Shown here: piece after piece, positions 21,653 to 30,121 of the stretch
How the letters are laid out: the number at the start of each line of letters is the position of its first letter
How positions within the stretch are numbered: the stretch's first letter is position 1
From: a virus
Virus record (IMG/VR): IMGVR_UViG_3300044644_001860
Coordinates: 62,001 to 126,000 of that record
Direction: 5' to 3' (one strand)
Length of the DNA stretch: 64,000 bases
Translations under genes and position numbers: made by a program
Notes under the pieces: model-generated
The model's database searches: none
Seen by the model: the letters and a program-made list of their open reading frames with translations, nothing else
What the model was told of the DNA's origin: nothing

Positions 21653-23839
21653 ATGTCGCATTATCACTATGATTTCGAAAAAGAAGCCGTTAAAGGTAAA
21701 TTCCTCAAAGCGCTGCTTGGTGGCGCGAAAGACCTCGCTGTTCGCGGCGGCTCGACTGCGCTGGACTTTGGAAAAAAGATGGTCAGCCCCGGAACGAGCG
21801 CGTATCAGGCTGCAAAAGCGACTGGCAAATCCACTGCCCGCGCTCTTGGCGAAGCAACAAAAGATCAGGCTGTTGCGGCCGGCAAAGTCATGGGCGACGC
21901 CGGCACTGCGGTATACAACAATCCAACAGCGCAATCAGTAGGTAAAAAAGTAACTGAAACGCTATCTCCTGTAACATCTCGCGTCGGCCGCGTTGGTCAG
22001 TTTACGACAGACGTAAGCCGTAACGCGTTAAACATGGGCGATGATGCTGTGGCTCGGATGCGCGGACAAAACCGGCCCGCTGGCGCAGGTTGGGGACTCG
22101 GCGACGCAATAATTTCGCCGACGGCTAAAAATCCTTCGTCGTTACGAAATGTCGGTGTCGGCAGCGGCGTACTATACGGCGGTGCTCGCGCAACTGGCCT
22201 TACGGGCGGCAGCAACGATCCGCAAGACGACGTTTATACGCCTGTGGCTCCCGGCGCTCAAATGCCGCGGCCTATTCAAAACTATTCGGGCGGCGGATTT
22301 TTAGGCGGTATTCCGAAAGAGATGCAATACGCCGCAGCCGCTGGCGTACCGCTCGCGCTCCTTGGCGCTTACATGGGCGGCGGCAAAGGTCTCGCGACGG
22401 GCGCTCTTGGTTTGGGCGCGCTTGGTCTTGGCGCCGCGGGCTCTGGCTACTTTGGTGACGGCGCTCGGCGAATGGTCGGCCAAGGCGCCAACAGCCTTAT
22501 GGGGTTATTTGGTGGCAACCAGAATGGCGACATGATGTCCCAGATTGAACAGCTCAGCAATCTAAGCCCCGAGTTTGGCGTTACTATGTTAATGGGTAAG
22601 AATCCCGGGCTGTCACGCGAAGACGCTGAGCAGATGTATCACTTTTTGACGCAAAACAAGGGCGTGATTTCCAAGATGGCTCCGATGATTACTGGAGCTA
22701 AGACGCCAATGGCCAAGGCCGGTGCTTTGCGGGCAATCTCGTCGGAGCTGGAAAAGGCCGCCCGATGCTGGAAGGGTTACGAGCCTGTTCCGGGTAAAGC
22801 GCCATATAGCAACAATTCGTGCCGGCCTGCTGGCAGCGGCAAGAAAAAGAAAAAACAGGAAAAAACTTCGGCTTACACCTCTAACCATGAAAGTGACAAC
22901 ATGCTTACTCCGTACGACTTTGGGCGGGCTCTTGTGAAGAGCGCCGCGTTTCCGTTTGACGCAAACAATGTGTTAACGTCTGGCGCTGGCGGCTCTATGT
23001 CCGGCGGCAGTTCGCCGACAATGTCGTTAGCTAATCCCGCCGTACATAACGTTTCTATGCAGGCCAAGCCGGTCGCGAAGCCAATGGTCAATCGCCCAGC
23101 AGCTCCGGCACCCGCGGCCGCTAAAAGCCTTACGGGCGGTTTCTCGGCTAATCAGGCGCCCATGACTGGCACGAGCCCTACCGGTCGTCGCTGGGATATG
23201 AAAGACAATCCCATGCAGGCGAACGCCGTAGGCAGCATGCCTGTTCCTACGCTTTCGTTAGCGCGACCTGACGGTATGCGGCCGCAACACACGCTTACTA
23301 CTAGCGGCACGCGTCCCGGGCAGGTAACGCCCGTTGCTCCGGCAAACACGCCGGTTGTTCGACCCTCTGCTGCGCCAAAGATGGCCCCGACACAGGCCGC
23401 TACTCCCGCAGCCAAACCGGCAATGACCGCCGAAGATTATTCGTCGCAAGCCAAGAGGATGCTGGCTGAGCTTAACGCGCGTGTGCGCGCTAATGGCGGT
23501 GTAACATCTGACTACAAGCAGGTCAGTGATCAAGCGAATGCGCTGCTCGATCGCGCGAACAAGATGCGCAATGCTCCGGGATATAAGCCGGGAGCTAACG
23601 AGCAGAACATCGCGCAAGTGCAGCAACTAAACGCTGACCGTGCCCGTGCCGGCGGCGAAGTGGCTAATATTGGACAGCGCATGCAGGCGATCAACAACGC
23701 TAGCCGCGACTACGACACAGCGTCGTGGAACCGCGCTACGCAGGGCATTCCGCAGCGCATGCCTGTTGGCAATCCCTCGCGTGTTCCCATGAACGGCCCG
23801 CCGGTTCAAGGCGGTCCTGTTCAGGTCGCCAAGCGCTAG
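21653..23839 (+). CDS. Fused glycine-zipper/virion-like protein
   Basis: 728 aa from the ATG at 21653 after AAGGAGAACCAC. Residues 1-~260 are a Gly/Ala zipper protein with two hydrophobic segments (PLALLGAYMGGGKGLATGAL), followed by a helical domain to ~415. At 22901 an in-frame MLTPYDFGRALVKSA begins, the same start motif as the neighbouring genes, so this looks like two neighbours fused by loss of a stop. The second half is Pro/Ala/Met-rich with a helical repeat region near residues 590-700. Probably a large virion or ejection protein. Confidence 0.7.
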   Translation: MSHYHYDFEKEAVKGKFLKALLGGAKDLAVRGGSTALDFGKKMVSPGTSAYQAAKATGKSTARALGEATKDQAVAAGKVMGDAGTAVYNNPTAQSVGKKVTETLSPVTSRVGRVGQFTTDVSRNALNMGDDAVARMRGQNRPAGAGWGLGDAIISPTAKNPSSLRNVGVGSGVLYGGARATGLTGGSNDPQDDVYTPVAPGAQMPRPIQNYSGGGFLGGIPKEMQYAAAAGVPLALLGAYMGGGKGLATGALGLGALGLGAAGSGYFGDGARRMVGQGANSLMGLFGGNQNGDMMSQIEQLSNLSPEFGVTMLMGKNPGLSREDAEQMYHFLTQNKGVISKMAPMITGAKTPMAKAGALRAISSELEKAARCWKGYEPVPGKAPYSNNSCRPAGSGKKKKKQEKTSAYTSNHESDNMLTPYDFGRALVKSAAFPFDANNVLTSGAGGSMSGGSSPTMSLANPAVHNVSMQAKPVAKPMVNRPAAPAPAAAKSLTGGFSANQAPMTGTSPTGRRWDMKDNPMQANAVGSMPVPTLSLARPDGMRPQHTLTTSGTRPGQVTPVAPANTPVVRPSAAPKMAPTQAATPAAKPAMTAEDYSSQAKRMLAELNARVRANGGVTSDYKQVSDQANALLDRANKMRNAPGYKPGANEQNIAQVQQLNADRARAGGEVANIGQRMQAINNASRDYDTASWNRATQGIPQRMPVGNPSRVPMNGPPVQGGPVQVAKR

Positions 23840-23842
23840 TAA

Positions 23843-24511
23843 TTAAAAACACGGCATAAGACTCGCCATGTTGATTAAACCGTTTCCGTGAAACAGCAGC
23901 GGCGTCGTGTCGAACTGTTTGTTACGAATGGTCGTGCCGTCGATCACGAAGTCTGGCATATTAACGCCAGCGCCGACGCTACCGTTGTACAACGACTGAA
24001 ACACCCGACACTCGTAGTCTAGCGCGAGTAAACCCGGCTGCGATAAGAACAGCAACGACAGCGCGTGCTGGTCGTCGCCGACCCGTACGATGTCTTCGAG
24101 CATCTCGTCGTACATGCGTTTGACCGCGCTGACTTTACCGGCATAAAGCCCAGCATTGAGATAACGCCACTTACCGGGCGCTTTGGGATACTTTTGGGCA
24201 AGCTCTGCGGCCGGAAAACAGTTTGTCTCGGCATTGAACGTGACTTTGTCTAAATCAAAGTGCGTCTCTACGGCGTCGCGCAGTGTTTCTGCCGTGCACC
24301 CATTGAATGGCAAAACGTCGTAGCCATCTAACAACACAATGATGTCGTCGTCCGGCAGTGATTTGACAAACTCGTGGACGCCGAAGGCTTTGGCGTAAAA
24401 GCTCCCGGTCCACGCAATAAGATTAGGCACAAACTCAATCGGGAGTTTCTGCCGTAACTGCCGTAAGTTTGAATGATCAGCATTTGTGACGTAAGTCAAG
24501 ATTTTCAACAT
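23843..24511 (-). CDS. PLOD-like glycosyltransferase
   Basis: 222 aa, the only convincing minus-strand gene. IIVLLDGYDVLPFNG supplies the DxD-type metal site, and FNAETNCFPA, KWRYLNAGLYAGK, DDQHALSLLFL, LDYECRVFQSLY and LLFHGNG follow in the order of the glycosyltransferase domain of procollagen lysyl hydroxylases, also found in giant viruses and phages. It could decorate virion protein, DNA base or host surface. Its orientation against all neighbours suggests a recent or separately regulated insertion. Confidence 0.8.
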   Translation of the reverse strand: MLKILTYVTNADHSNLRQLRQKLPIEFVPNLIAWTGSFYAKAFGVHEFVKSLPDDDIIVLLDGYDVLPFNGCTAETLRDAVETHFDLDKVTFNAETNCFPAAELAQKYPKAPGKWRYLNAGLYAGKVSAVKRMYDEMLEDIVRVGDDQHALSLLFLSQPGLLALDYECRVFQSLYNGSVGAGVNMPDFVIDGTTIRNKQFDTTPLLFHGNGLINMASLMPCF

Positions 24512-24559
24512 GAATTTTTCTTTCGTGTGGAATAGTATCGTTTAGTCGTTAAGCGCGTT

Positions 24560-24568
24560 TGTTAAAAT
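24560..24568 (+). promoter_or_regulatory. Possible extended -10 element TGTTAAAAT
   Basis: TG-T-TAAAAT in the divergent gap between the minus-strand glycosyltransferase and phoH, 49 bases before the phoH start. No convincing -35 box. Confidence 0.35.
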
Positions 24569-24616
24569 AGCGGTGGGTTAGTCAATGTCTCTAACCACTC
24601 TTATGAGGACCATCGC

Positions 24617-25315
24617 ATGGCGCGCAACTCTCGCAAGGCGGCACGGGTGCAACGAAAAGAACAAAAACAGGAGAAACAGGCACAGAATATTTATACACCA
24701 CTTAACATTGAATTACGTACAGAAACACAGAATCTTGCGTGGAAGACAATGGAAGATAAGCTGGTGACGTTTTTGCTCGGGGCAGCGGGCTCCGGTAAGA
24801 CATTCTTGGCCATGGCGTATGCAATCAACGCCGTGCTAACTCGCCAATGCGAGAAAATCGTTCTTACTCGCCCCATTGTCGAATCGGGCGAGAAGCTGGG
24901 ATTTCTCCCCGGCTCATTTGGTGAAAAAGTCAACCCGTACATGCAGCCCCTGTATGACGCCCTCGAAGTCATGGTTGGACGAGGCGGCGGTCAGCGGGAA
25001 GTCATCAACAAAGCTATTGTGCTGGCGCCGCTGTGCTATATGCGCGGTAGAACGTTCGATAACTCTATTTGCGTTTTTGACGAAGCCCAGAACGCGAGCT
25101 ACATGCAACTAAAGCTCTTTCTGAGCCGGTTTGGGCAGAATACGCAATTTATTATCACTGGTGACCCAGAGCAGAGTGACCTGTATTCGCGCGACGTGCC
25201 TTTAATGGATGTCGTGAAGAAGCTGCAGTCCGTGGGCGAAATCGGCACAATCCGTTTCGATAACGCCGACATTGTGCGCCATCCATTGATATCAAAAATA
25301 CTCAAGAAACTCTGA
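24617..25315 (+). CDS. phoH: PhoH-like ATPase
   Basis: 232 aa. Walker A GAAGSGKT (about residues 53-60), LTRPIVESGEKLGFLPG, Walker B VFDEAQN and IITGDPEQSDL are the diagnostic PhoH block. The basic N-terminal ~25 residues may bind nucleic acid. PhoH is common in phages; host PhoH-type proteins couple RNA helicase activity to RNA turnover or phosphate starvation, but the phage role is not settled. Confidence 0.92.
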   Translation: MARNSRKAARVQRKEQKQEKQAQNIYTPLNIELRTETQNLAWKTMEDKLVTFLLGAAGSGKTFLAMAYAINAVLTRQCEKIVLTRPIVESGEKLGFLPGSFGEKVNPYMQPLYDALEVMVGRGGGQREVINKAIVLAPLCYMRGRTFDNSICVFDEAQNASYMQLKLFLSRFGQNTQFIITGDPEQSDLYSRDVPLMDVVKKLQSVGEIGTIRFDNADIVRHPLISKILKKL

Positions 25316-25378
25316 AAACGCTGTTGCCGGCTTATTTAGACCGCGATACATTTATGTGCGTTGAATGGAGTCAACCAC

Positions 25379-25954
25379 ATGATGTTAACACTGTTTCCCG
25401 CGGCAAAGCAGATCAAGCTCGCAGAAAAACGTGAGCGGACAATGCGCGCTGAAATTCAAGCGCAAACTGGCCGAACACATCTTCGCAACTCAATTACTGC
25501 TGGCGCTGGAACGCTGGCAAGCTTGGTGTGCGAAGTCTGCCTGCGCGAGTTTTACGACCTCGAATTCTCGCCTGACGACGAGAAGCACGACTATGACCTC
25601 GTGCATCCGTTGCGTTTCGGCAAGATTGACAACAAGACTAAGATTCGTACAGTAGCGCCCAAGCCGGAATACCTCGGCACTGTGGCGTCGTACAACACGC
25701 GGCAGCAGTGTGACTTCTACTGCTTTACGAGCATTCTCAAAGATTTCAGCCAGATGTGGATCGCTGGCTTTATGCCCAAAGCCGCGTTTGGCGAGCAAGC
25801 AGTATTTCACAAAAAAGGCGATATTGACCCAAGCTCAGACCGTGGTTGGCGTTTCAAAGCCGACTGCTGGAATATGCCATACGGCGACATGTGGACCCCG
25901 CCGGCACCCGACAAAATTGACGAGCGCTATTTAGTTTCGACAAACGTGACGTAA
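25379..25954 (+). CDS. PD-(D/E)xK nuclease-like protein
   Basis: 191 aa from the ATG at 25379 (GGAG upstream). AGTLASLVCEVCL (Glu helix), HDYDLVHPLRFGKIDNKTKIR (Asp then a DxK-like NKTK) and the following NTRQQCDFYCF fit the core of restriction-endonuclease-like folds. The lysine spacing is slightly unusual (D-N-K rather than E/D-x-K). It could be a homing-type, recombination or virion nuclease. Confidence 0.5.
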   Translation: MMLTLFPAAKQIKLAEKRERTMRAEIQAQTGRTHLRNSITAGAGTLASLVCEVCLREFYDLEFSPDDEKHDYDLVHPLRFGKIDNKTKIRTVAPKPEYLGTVASYNTRQQCDFYCFTSILKDFSQMWIAGFMPKAAFGEQAVFHKKGDIDPSSDRGWRFKADCWNMPYGDMWTPPAPDKIDERYLVSTNVT

Positions 25955-25966
25955 CAGGAGCTTCGC

Positions 25967-26911
25967 GTGCGCCGGATTCTGTTTTTTGTTGATTCGGAAT
26001 GGGCATTTGGCAATATCCACAACTCGCTGCGTAAATGCCTGTACCCCGAATATGACTGCGACCTCATGTGCTGGTCGAAGGTCTACACAGCTGAGACGTT
26101 CAAGTACCTGATCGACAAGTACGACTTGTTCTGGTCTACGCCAGCGGGTGCTTTTGCGCTGCACAGCTCGTACGGCGTGCCCAACGAAAAACTGGTCGGG
26201 CTCGCCCACCACGACTTCGACATATCCAGCCCGATTGAGAAGGCACGCGCTGACCAACTCAACGGCTACGTCGGATCGCCAAAGCATTTTGCAGACCTGC
26301 GCGGTTTTGCTGTCGTGGGCAAGAAGCTGCTGACGACCTCGATTGCGTATGGCGTATCACGGCTGCCGACAATTCTGCCAATGGGCTTGCACACGCGCGA
26401 ATATGTCAGGCCGATGTCGACTGAAGTAAAACGTTTAGGTTATTTTGGCCGTCTAGAGCGGTTTGATCACCGCGACTTTGACAGCAAACGTGGCCGGCTT
26501 GCGATCGCCGCGGCTGAAAAGACCGGCATGACGTTATACGCGCCGCAGTTCCAGAAAGACATTCATTATTTGGCCACCAGCCAGATGTATCGAGACATCG
26601 ACCTGCTGATGTTTTGTTCGCTGCAGGAGGGCCAACCGTGCACGGCGTTTGAGGCGTTAGCGTCCGGCGTGCCGGTCTTAGGCACCGCAGCGGGCGTGTT
26701 TGACGAGCTGGCTGAGTTTGGCGGCGGCGGTGTGCTGCCGTACGACGAAAACGCGTTCTTAGAGCAAGCGGTAGAAGTTATTCAGGCCCTTCAGGCCGAC
26801 CACACGCTGTATGCTAAGATGCACTTTGCGGCCGTAGAAACCAGCAGAAACTTCGATTGGGCCGTATTAAAACCGACATGGCTGGAATACCTTGACGGGT
26901 TGTTCGCATGA
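25967..26911 (+). CDS. GT4-like glycosyltransferase
   Basis: 314 aa from a GTG 10 bases after AGGAG. GT-B architecture: the N-terminal Rossmann-like half (RRILFFVDSEWAFGNI) and a C-terminal half with LMFCSLQEGQPCTAFEALASGVPVLGTAAG, the EGxP...EA nucleotide-sugar motif. It overlaps the next gene by four bases (ATGA). With the neighbouring DUF3431-like and PLOD-like proteins it may form a glycan-modification set. Confidence 0.82.
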   Translation: MRRILFFVDSEWAFGNIHNSLRKCLYPEYDCDLMCWSKVYTAETFKYLIDKYDLFWSTPAGAFALHSSYGVPNEKLVGLAHHDFDISSPIEKARADQLNGYVGSPKHFADLRGFAVVGKKLLTTSIAYGVSRLPTILPMGLHTREYVRPMSTEVKRLGYFGRLERFDHRDFDSKRGRLAIAAAEKTGMTLYAPQFQKDIHYLATSQMYRDIDLLMFCSLQEGQPCTAFEALASGVPVLGTAAGVFDELAEFGGGGVLPYDENAFLEQAVEVIQALQADHTLYAKMHFAAVETSRNFDWAVLKPTWLEYLDGLFA

Positions 26912-27495
26912 TTGTCGATGTTGTGGTGGCGCGGTATTCAGAGCCGCTAGACTGGCTGGCCACAATCCCAGACGAGTGGCGCATCTTTGTATATGACAAA
27001 GGCGGCACGCCAGCATTACAGAATGGCCCGCTAAAGCGCGCTATTATCACAATTCCGCGCCCCAACATCGGCCGCGATCTGGAAACGTTTTTGTGGCATA
27101 ACTTGACGACCACGCACGCTGACTACACCATTTATTTACAGGGCCGTCCGTTTGACCACTGCGCTGACCCTATTCCGCGTGCCCAATCGGTTATTGCAAA
27201 AAAAGAGAAGCTCGGCTGGCTCGGCCCGACATGGGACGCCACATGGAACGCGCTCCCGCACCGACTGTGTGATTTAGGCACTGCGGAAGTCTGGCCGCAA
27301 ATATTTCCCAACGAACCAGTACCGGAAAACTTTCTGTTTCCAGCTGGCGCTCAGATGATCGTCCACCGCGATCGTTTGGTTGCGAGAACAAAAGAGTGGT
27401 GGTATAACGCGCATCGGGTTTCGTTTACAAATGACTGGCGCATGCCGCACTGTATCGAGCGGTTTTGCCCGGCTATCTACGGCAGCACGCTTTAA
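26908..27495 (+). CDS. DUF3431-like glycosyltransferase
   Basis: 195 aa, coupled to the GT4-like gene. VDVVVARYSEPLDWL, FVYDKGG, PNIGRDLETFLWHNL and YLQGRPFDHC match the family of putative GT-A-like transferases. Start codon ATG within the overlap. It most likely works on the same glycan as its neighbour. Confidence 0.7.
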   Translation: MIVDVVVARYSEPLDWLATIPDEWRIFVYDKGGTPALQNGPLKRAIITIPRPNIGRDLETFLWHNLTTTHADYTIYLQGRPFDHCADPIPRAQSVIAKKEKLGWLGPTWDATWNALPHRLCDLGTAEVWPQIFPNEPVPENFLFPAGAQMIVHRDRLVARTKEWWYNAHRVSFTNDWRMPHCIERFCPAIYGSTL

Positions 27496-27504
27496 GGACA
27501 TATC

Positions 27505-27990
27505 ATGACGCTCAGCGACTTTTTGCAATTAATGAACGCGGACCTACAGAACGAGTGGACGCATCTGCAGTTCTATCTTTATCACGCGTCGTCTGTAATC
27601 GGCATCCACGCCGCCGAATATCGAGAGTTTTTCTCGGAATCTGCTAAGGGAGAAATGCAGCATGTCCAGCAGTTTCTAGATCGGCTGTTTGGGCTGCACT
27701 TTAATCTGCCAAATTCCAGCGGCAAACAGTTTCCGCTGTGTCGGAATACTGAAACGGCACTAGGCGAAGCTTTAAAGCTAGAAGAAGAAGTTATCAAGAA
27801 CTACGCCACGCGGCTCGCACAACTTGACGCCCTGATGATCAACAATCCCGTTGAAGCGACGTACCTTCGTATTTTTTACGAAGATCAGCTGCAAGATAGC
27901 TACGAAGACTGTGAACGTATTCGGCAGATTTTAGGCGATACTCTGGCACACGCTTTCCGGGCGCTCAACACGTCGACCGCCAAGGAATAA
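27505..27990 (+). CDS. Ferritin-like diiron protein
   Basis: 161 aa four-helix protein with paired metal-ligand motifs: LQNEWTHLQFY, KGEMQHVQQFLDRLFG, LKLEEEVIKNYA and FYEDQLQDSYEDCERI. This spacing matches bacterioferritin/Dps-like iron oxidising proteins. It could store iron or protect DNA from peroxide. It is followed directly by tRNA-Asn. Confidence 0.8.
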   Translation: MTLSDFLQLMNADLQNEWTHLQFYLYHASSVIGIHAAEYREFFSESAKGEMQHVQQFLDRLFGLHFNLPNSSGKQFPLCRNTETALGEALKLEEEVIKNYATRLAQLDALMINNPVEATYLRIFYEDQLQDSYEDCERIRQILGDTLAHAFRALNTSTAKE

Positions 27991-27995
27991 AACAA

Positions 27996-28067
27996 TGCCC
28001 GATAGCACAACGGTAGTGCGGCAAACTGTTAATTTGTAGGTTGTAGGTTCGAATCCTACTCGGGCAG
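27996..28067 (+). tRNA. tRNA-Asn(GTT)
   Basis: The acceptor TGCCCGA (27996-28002) pairs with TCGGGCA (28060-28066), discriminator G. Anticodon loop CTGTTAA and T-loop TTCGAAT. It is isolated from the early tRNA cluster and sits between the ferritin-like gene and a small membrane gene, so it is processed from an mRNA. Confidence 0.94.
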
Positions 28068-28069
28068 CT

Positions 28070-28219
28070 ATGGACCTTCACGACAAATTCTTTGGGGCTA
28101 CAAACATGACTGTCCCCGTGGCCATTGCAACCGCGATTGCATTGTGCTGTGGGCTTGTGGTTGTCGTAATTACGGTATTGTGTCTCGACCTGTGGCGAGT
28201 TGGGCGCAGGAGACGTTAA
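28070..28219 (+). CDS. Small single-pass membrane protein
   Basis: 49 aa, ATG two bases after tRNA-Asn. One hydrophobic helix (VPVAIATAIALCCGLVVVVI) and a basic tail WRVGRRRR. Because there is no room for a ribosome site outside the tRNA, translation could use the internal ATG (residue 13). Confidence 0.5.
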   Translation: MDLHDKFFGATNMTVPVAIATAIALCCGLVVVVITVLCLDLWRVGRRRR

Positions 28220-28221
28220 AC

Positions 28222-28572
28222 ATGTCGCCTGAAAATCGTTGGACTGCCGGAACACGCCTGTCAGCCCTTAGCTGGTCTACTGACCCGAGAGTACGCGCGA
28301 TCGCTGTTGAAGAAGAAAACGTGACAGAAAAACTTGATTCTCGACGCGCGCGTATTTCTGCGCTGTTGCTCACGTGGTGGTTTTTGAGTTGCGTACTTTG
28401 GTTTGGGCTGTCATATTTGTGGACGTTCGACAGTTGGCAGCAGCTTTTGCAGGTTTTTAAATATGCGGGAATGGTCGTAGGCGTTGTCGCAGCTATTTTC
28501 GGCTGCATGACCACGTTCGCTTTTGTTCTCACCCGCGGCCGGCTGTTTGAAGGTAATTACCGTGACTTTTAA
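28222..28572 (+). CDS. Two-helix membrane protein
   Basis: 116 aa from the ATG at 28222 (CAGGAG upstream). Two transmembrane helices (ISALLLTWWFLSCVLWFGLS and YAGMVVGVVAAIFGCMTTFAF). Unrecognised; part of a run of small membrane genes after tRNA-Asn. Confidence 0.6.
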   Translation: MSPENRWTAGTRLSALSWSTDPRVRAIAVEEENVTEKLDSRRARISALLLTWWFLSCVLWFGLSYLWTFDSWQQLLQVFKYAGMVVGVVAAIFGCMTTFAFVLTRGRLFEGNYRDF

Positions 28573-28588
28573 CAACAAGGACAAAGCC

Positions 28589-28831
28589 ATGCCAGACCGT
28601 TTTGACTTAGAAAACGAAATCACGAACCTGACGGCTGTGTCAGACGACCTTGTATTGCTAGCAGGCGCGGTGCTCGAAAGAGAAGAGTTTTCAGCAGACG
28701 AGCTTTCTAACGCGCTGCTTGGTCTGAGCGTTATGGTGACGCTGCGCTCTGAAAAGCTGTTTGACATCTTTAAGGCGGTCTTCCAGCTCGACGAATACTC
28801 GCCCGAGATGCAGAAGTACACCCGCGAGTGA
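28589..28831 (+). CDS. Small acidic helical protein
   Basis: 80 aa from the ATG at 28589, preceded by AAGGACAAAGCC. Strongly acidic with leucine-rich helices (LVLLAGAVLEREEFSADELS). No recognised family. Confidence 0.6.
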   Translation: MPDRFDLENEITNLTAVSDDLVLLAGAVLEREEFSADELSNALLGLSVMVTLRSEKLFDIFKAVFQLDEYSPEMQKYTRE

Positions 28832-28834
28832 CGC

Positions 28835-29086
28835 ATGGAAGACTTTAGCTGGCTCCGCGCGATTACCGTATTCTTTGTGTACGTGCTGTTTGACATCTTG
28901 TACGCCTTATACGTAATTTGCGTCAGCAAGCAGCGGCCGCTTGCAGCCAGTGGAATCAGCGCCGTTATGTACAGCGTTGGTGCGTATGGCGTCATGAGCT
29001 ATCTACACAACCCGATCTACCTTATTCCGCTCGCGTGCGGAGCGTTTATCGGCACGTACGTCGCCGTAAAATACATGAGCAAGTAA
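28835..29086 (+). CDS. Membrane protein, unknown
   Basis: 83 aa, two or three hydrophobic helices ([52 protein letters not shown]). The pattern resembles small phage membrane proteins of unknown role. It starts four bases after the preceding stop. Confidence 0.6.
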   Translation: MEDFSWLRAITVFFVYVLFDILYALYVICVSKQRPLAASGISAVMYSVGAYGVMSYLHNPIYLIPLACGAFIGTYVAVKYMSK

Positions 29087-29091
29087 CGGGC

Positions 29092-29502
29092 ATGACGCCG
29101 TTTCGGCATACGACGATTGCCATAGACTTCGACCGCACGTTTACCAGTGACGTCGAATTCTGGCGATTTTTTATCCGGCACGCTGTTCGACGCGGGCACA
29201 AAGTTCTTTGCGTGACCGGCCGGACGGAGAGCGCCTTTACCCGGCGCGAGCTGTTCTCTGTCTTTGGCGAGAAGACGTACAGCCTGCTGCACGACGTGAT
29301 TTTCTGCAATCATTCTCCCAAACGCGACCGCACGCTGGCGCTGGGCTACAAAATAGATATCTGGATCGACGACATGCCCGAGGGTATTGGCGCGGCAGAC
29401 AAGGCCGTCTTTGAGCGGCTTGAAGATATGTTTCCGGTATGCGAGACTCTTCCTGTGTTCACTAAAGGTAACGTAGACCCTAGTAAGGTTTGGACACCAT
29501 GA
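29092..29502 (+). CDS. HAD-like hydrolase
   Basis: 136 aa from the ATG at 29092; longer readings overlap the upstream gene. [12 protein letters not shown] (motif I), [10 protein letters not shown] (motif II) and [11 protein letters not shown] (motif IV) are in the right order. It resembles phage HAD proteins assigned to nucleotide or polynucleotide 3' phosphates. The stop overlaps the next ATG (ATGA). Confidence 0.7.
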   Translation: MTPFRHTTIAIDFDRTFTSDVEFWRFFIRHAVRRGHKVLCVTGRTESAFTRRELFSVFGEKTYSLLHDVIFCNHSPKRDRTLALGYKIDIWIDDMPEGIGAADKAVFERLEDMFPVCETLPVFTKGNVDPSKVWTP

Positions 29503-29756
29503 CACTGCCCTATGAGCGCACCCGGTCGGTCGTTAACGTGCATGACTTTCTTGTGCGCTTAATCAGTCCGTACAATAAAGACGGCTTCAAGAGAATTCCC
29601 AAGGTTGTTCGGCAAGAGGCGTTAGCGCTACTTCGGCACTATCCGCAGCCGTACGATATTCACGCCGCAGCCAAATGCGCGCCAGATGTGTTCGACGCGC
29701 AGGAAATACTTCGCTATAACGAAGAGCGCAACCCCGAGCCCCTTACCGATATTTAA
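29499..29756 (+). CDS. Hypothetical protein
   Basis: 85 aa coupled to the HAD gene by ATGA. Soluble and mixed helical, with [13 protein letters not shown] in the middle. No recognised motif. Confidence 0.6.
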   Translation: MTLPYERTRSVVNVHDFLVRLISPYNKDGFKRIPKVVRQEALALLRHYPQPYDIHAAAKCAPDVFDAQEILRYNEERNPEPLTDI

Positions 29757-29760
29757 GCTG

Positions 29761-29769
29761 TGGTATACT
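29761..29769 (+). promoter_or_regulatory. Possible extended -10 element TGGTATACT
   Basis: TG-G-TATACT placed directly before the ATG at 29770. If used it would make a leaderless or near-leaderless start, which makes a real promoter here doubtful. Confidence 0.25.
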
Positions 29770-30120
29770 ATGATTGGCGTCAATTTATTAACTGTAGTTG
29801 TCGCCGCGTGGTTTGCAGGCGTACTTATCGGATACACGATTGCGCGCCTCGACGGTATTGGTCGGCATCTGTATAACTCGTCTGCAAACAACCTTCAGCC
29901 GGAAATGCGGCAGCCGGGATTTTTTACGAAAAATCGGGCCGCTGCGCCGGCTGAAGTTATTAAAACAGCCAAGATTGATATCGATACCAGCAAGGTCGTC
30001 ACAGAAATAAGCACCAAAGGACTTGAACGCGTCTCGCCGGCTGAGCTGGGCACAACCACGACGACCGAAGACACGATCAATAAATCGGTATCTCGGCTCT
30101 CGCAACTAAAGGGTAAATGA
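29770..30120 (+). CDS. Membrane-anchored protein beside actin-like gene
   Basis: 116 aa from the ATG at 29770. An N-terminal transmembrane helix (VNLLTVVVAAWFAGVLIGYTIA) is followed by a ~90-residue polar Thr/Lys-rich tail. It ends one base before the actin-like gene. A membrane adaptor for the filament protein is a reasonable inference from position only. Confidence 0.6.
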   Translation: MIGVNLLTVVVAAWFAGVLIGYTIARLDGIGRHLYNSSANNLQPEMRQPGFFTKNRAAAPAEVIKTAKIDIDTSKVVTEISTKGLERVSPAELGTTTTTEDTINKSVSRLSQLKGK

Positions 30121-30121
30121 C

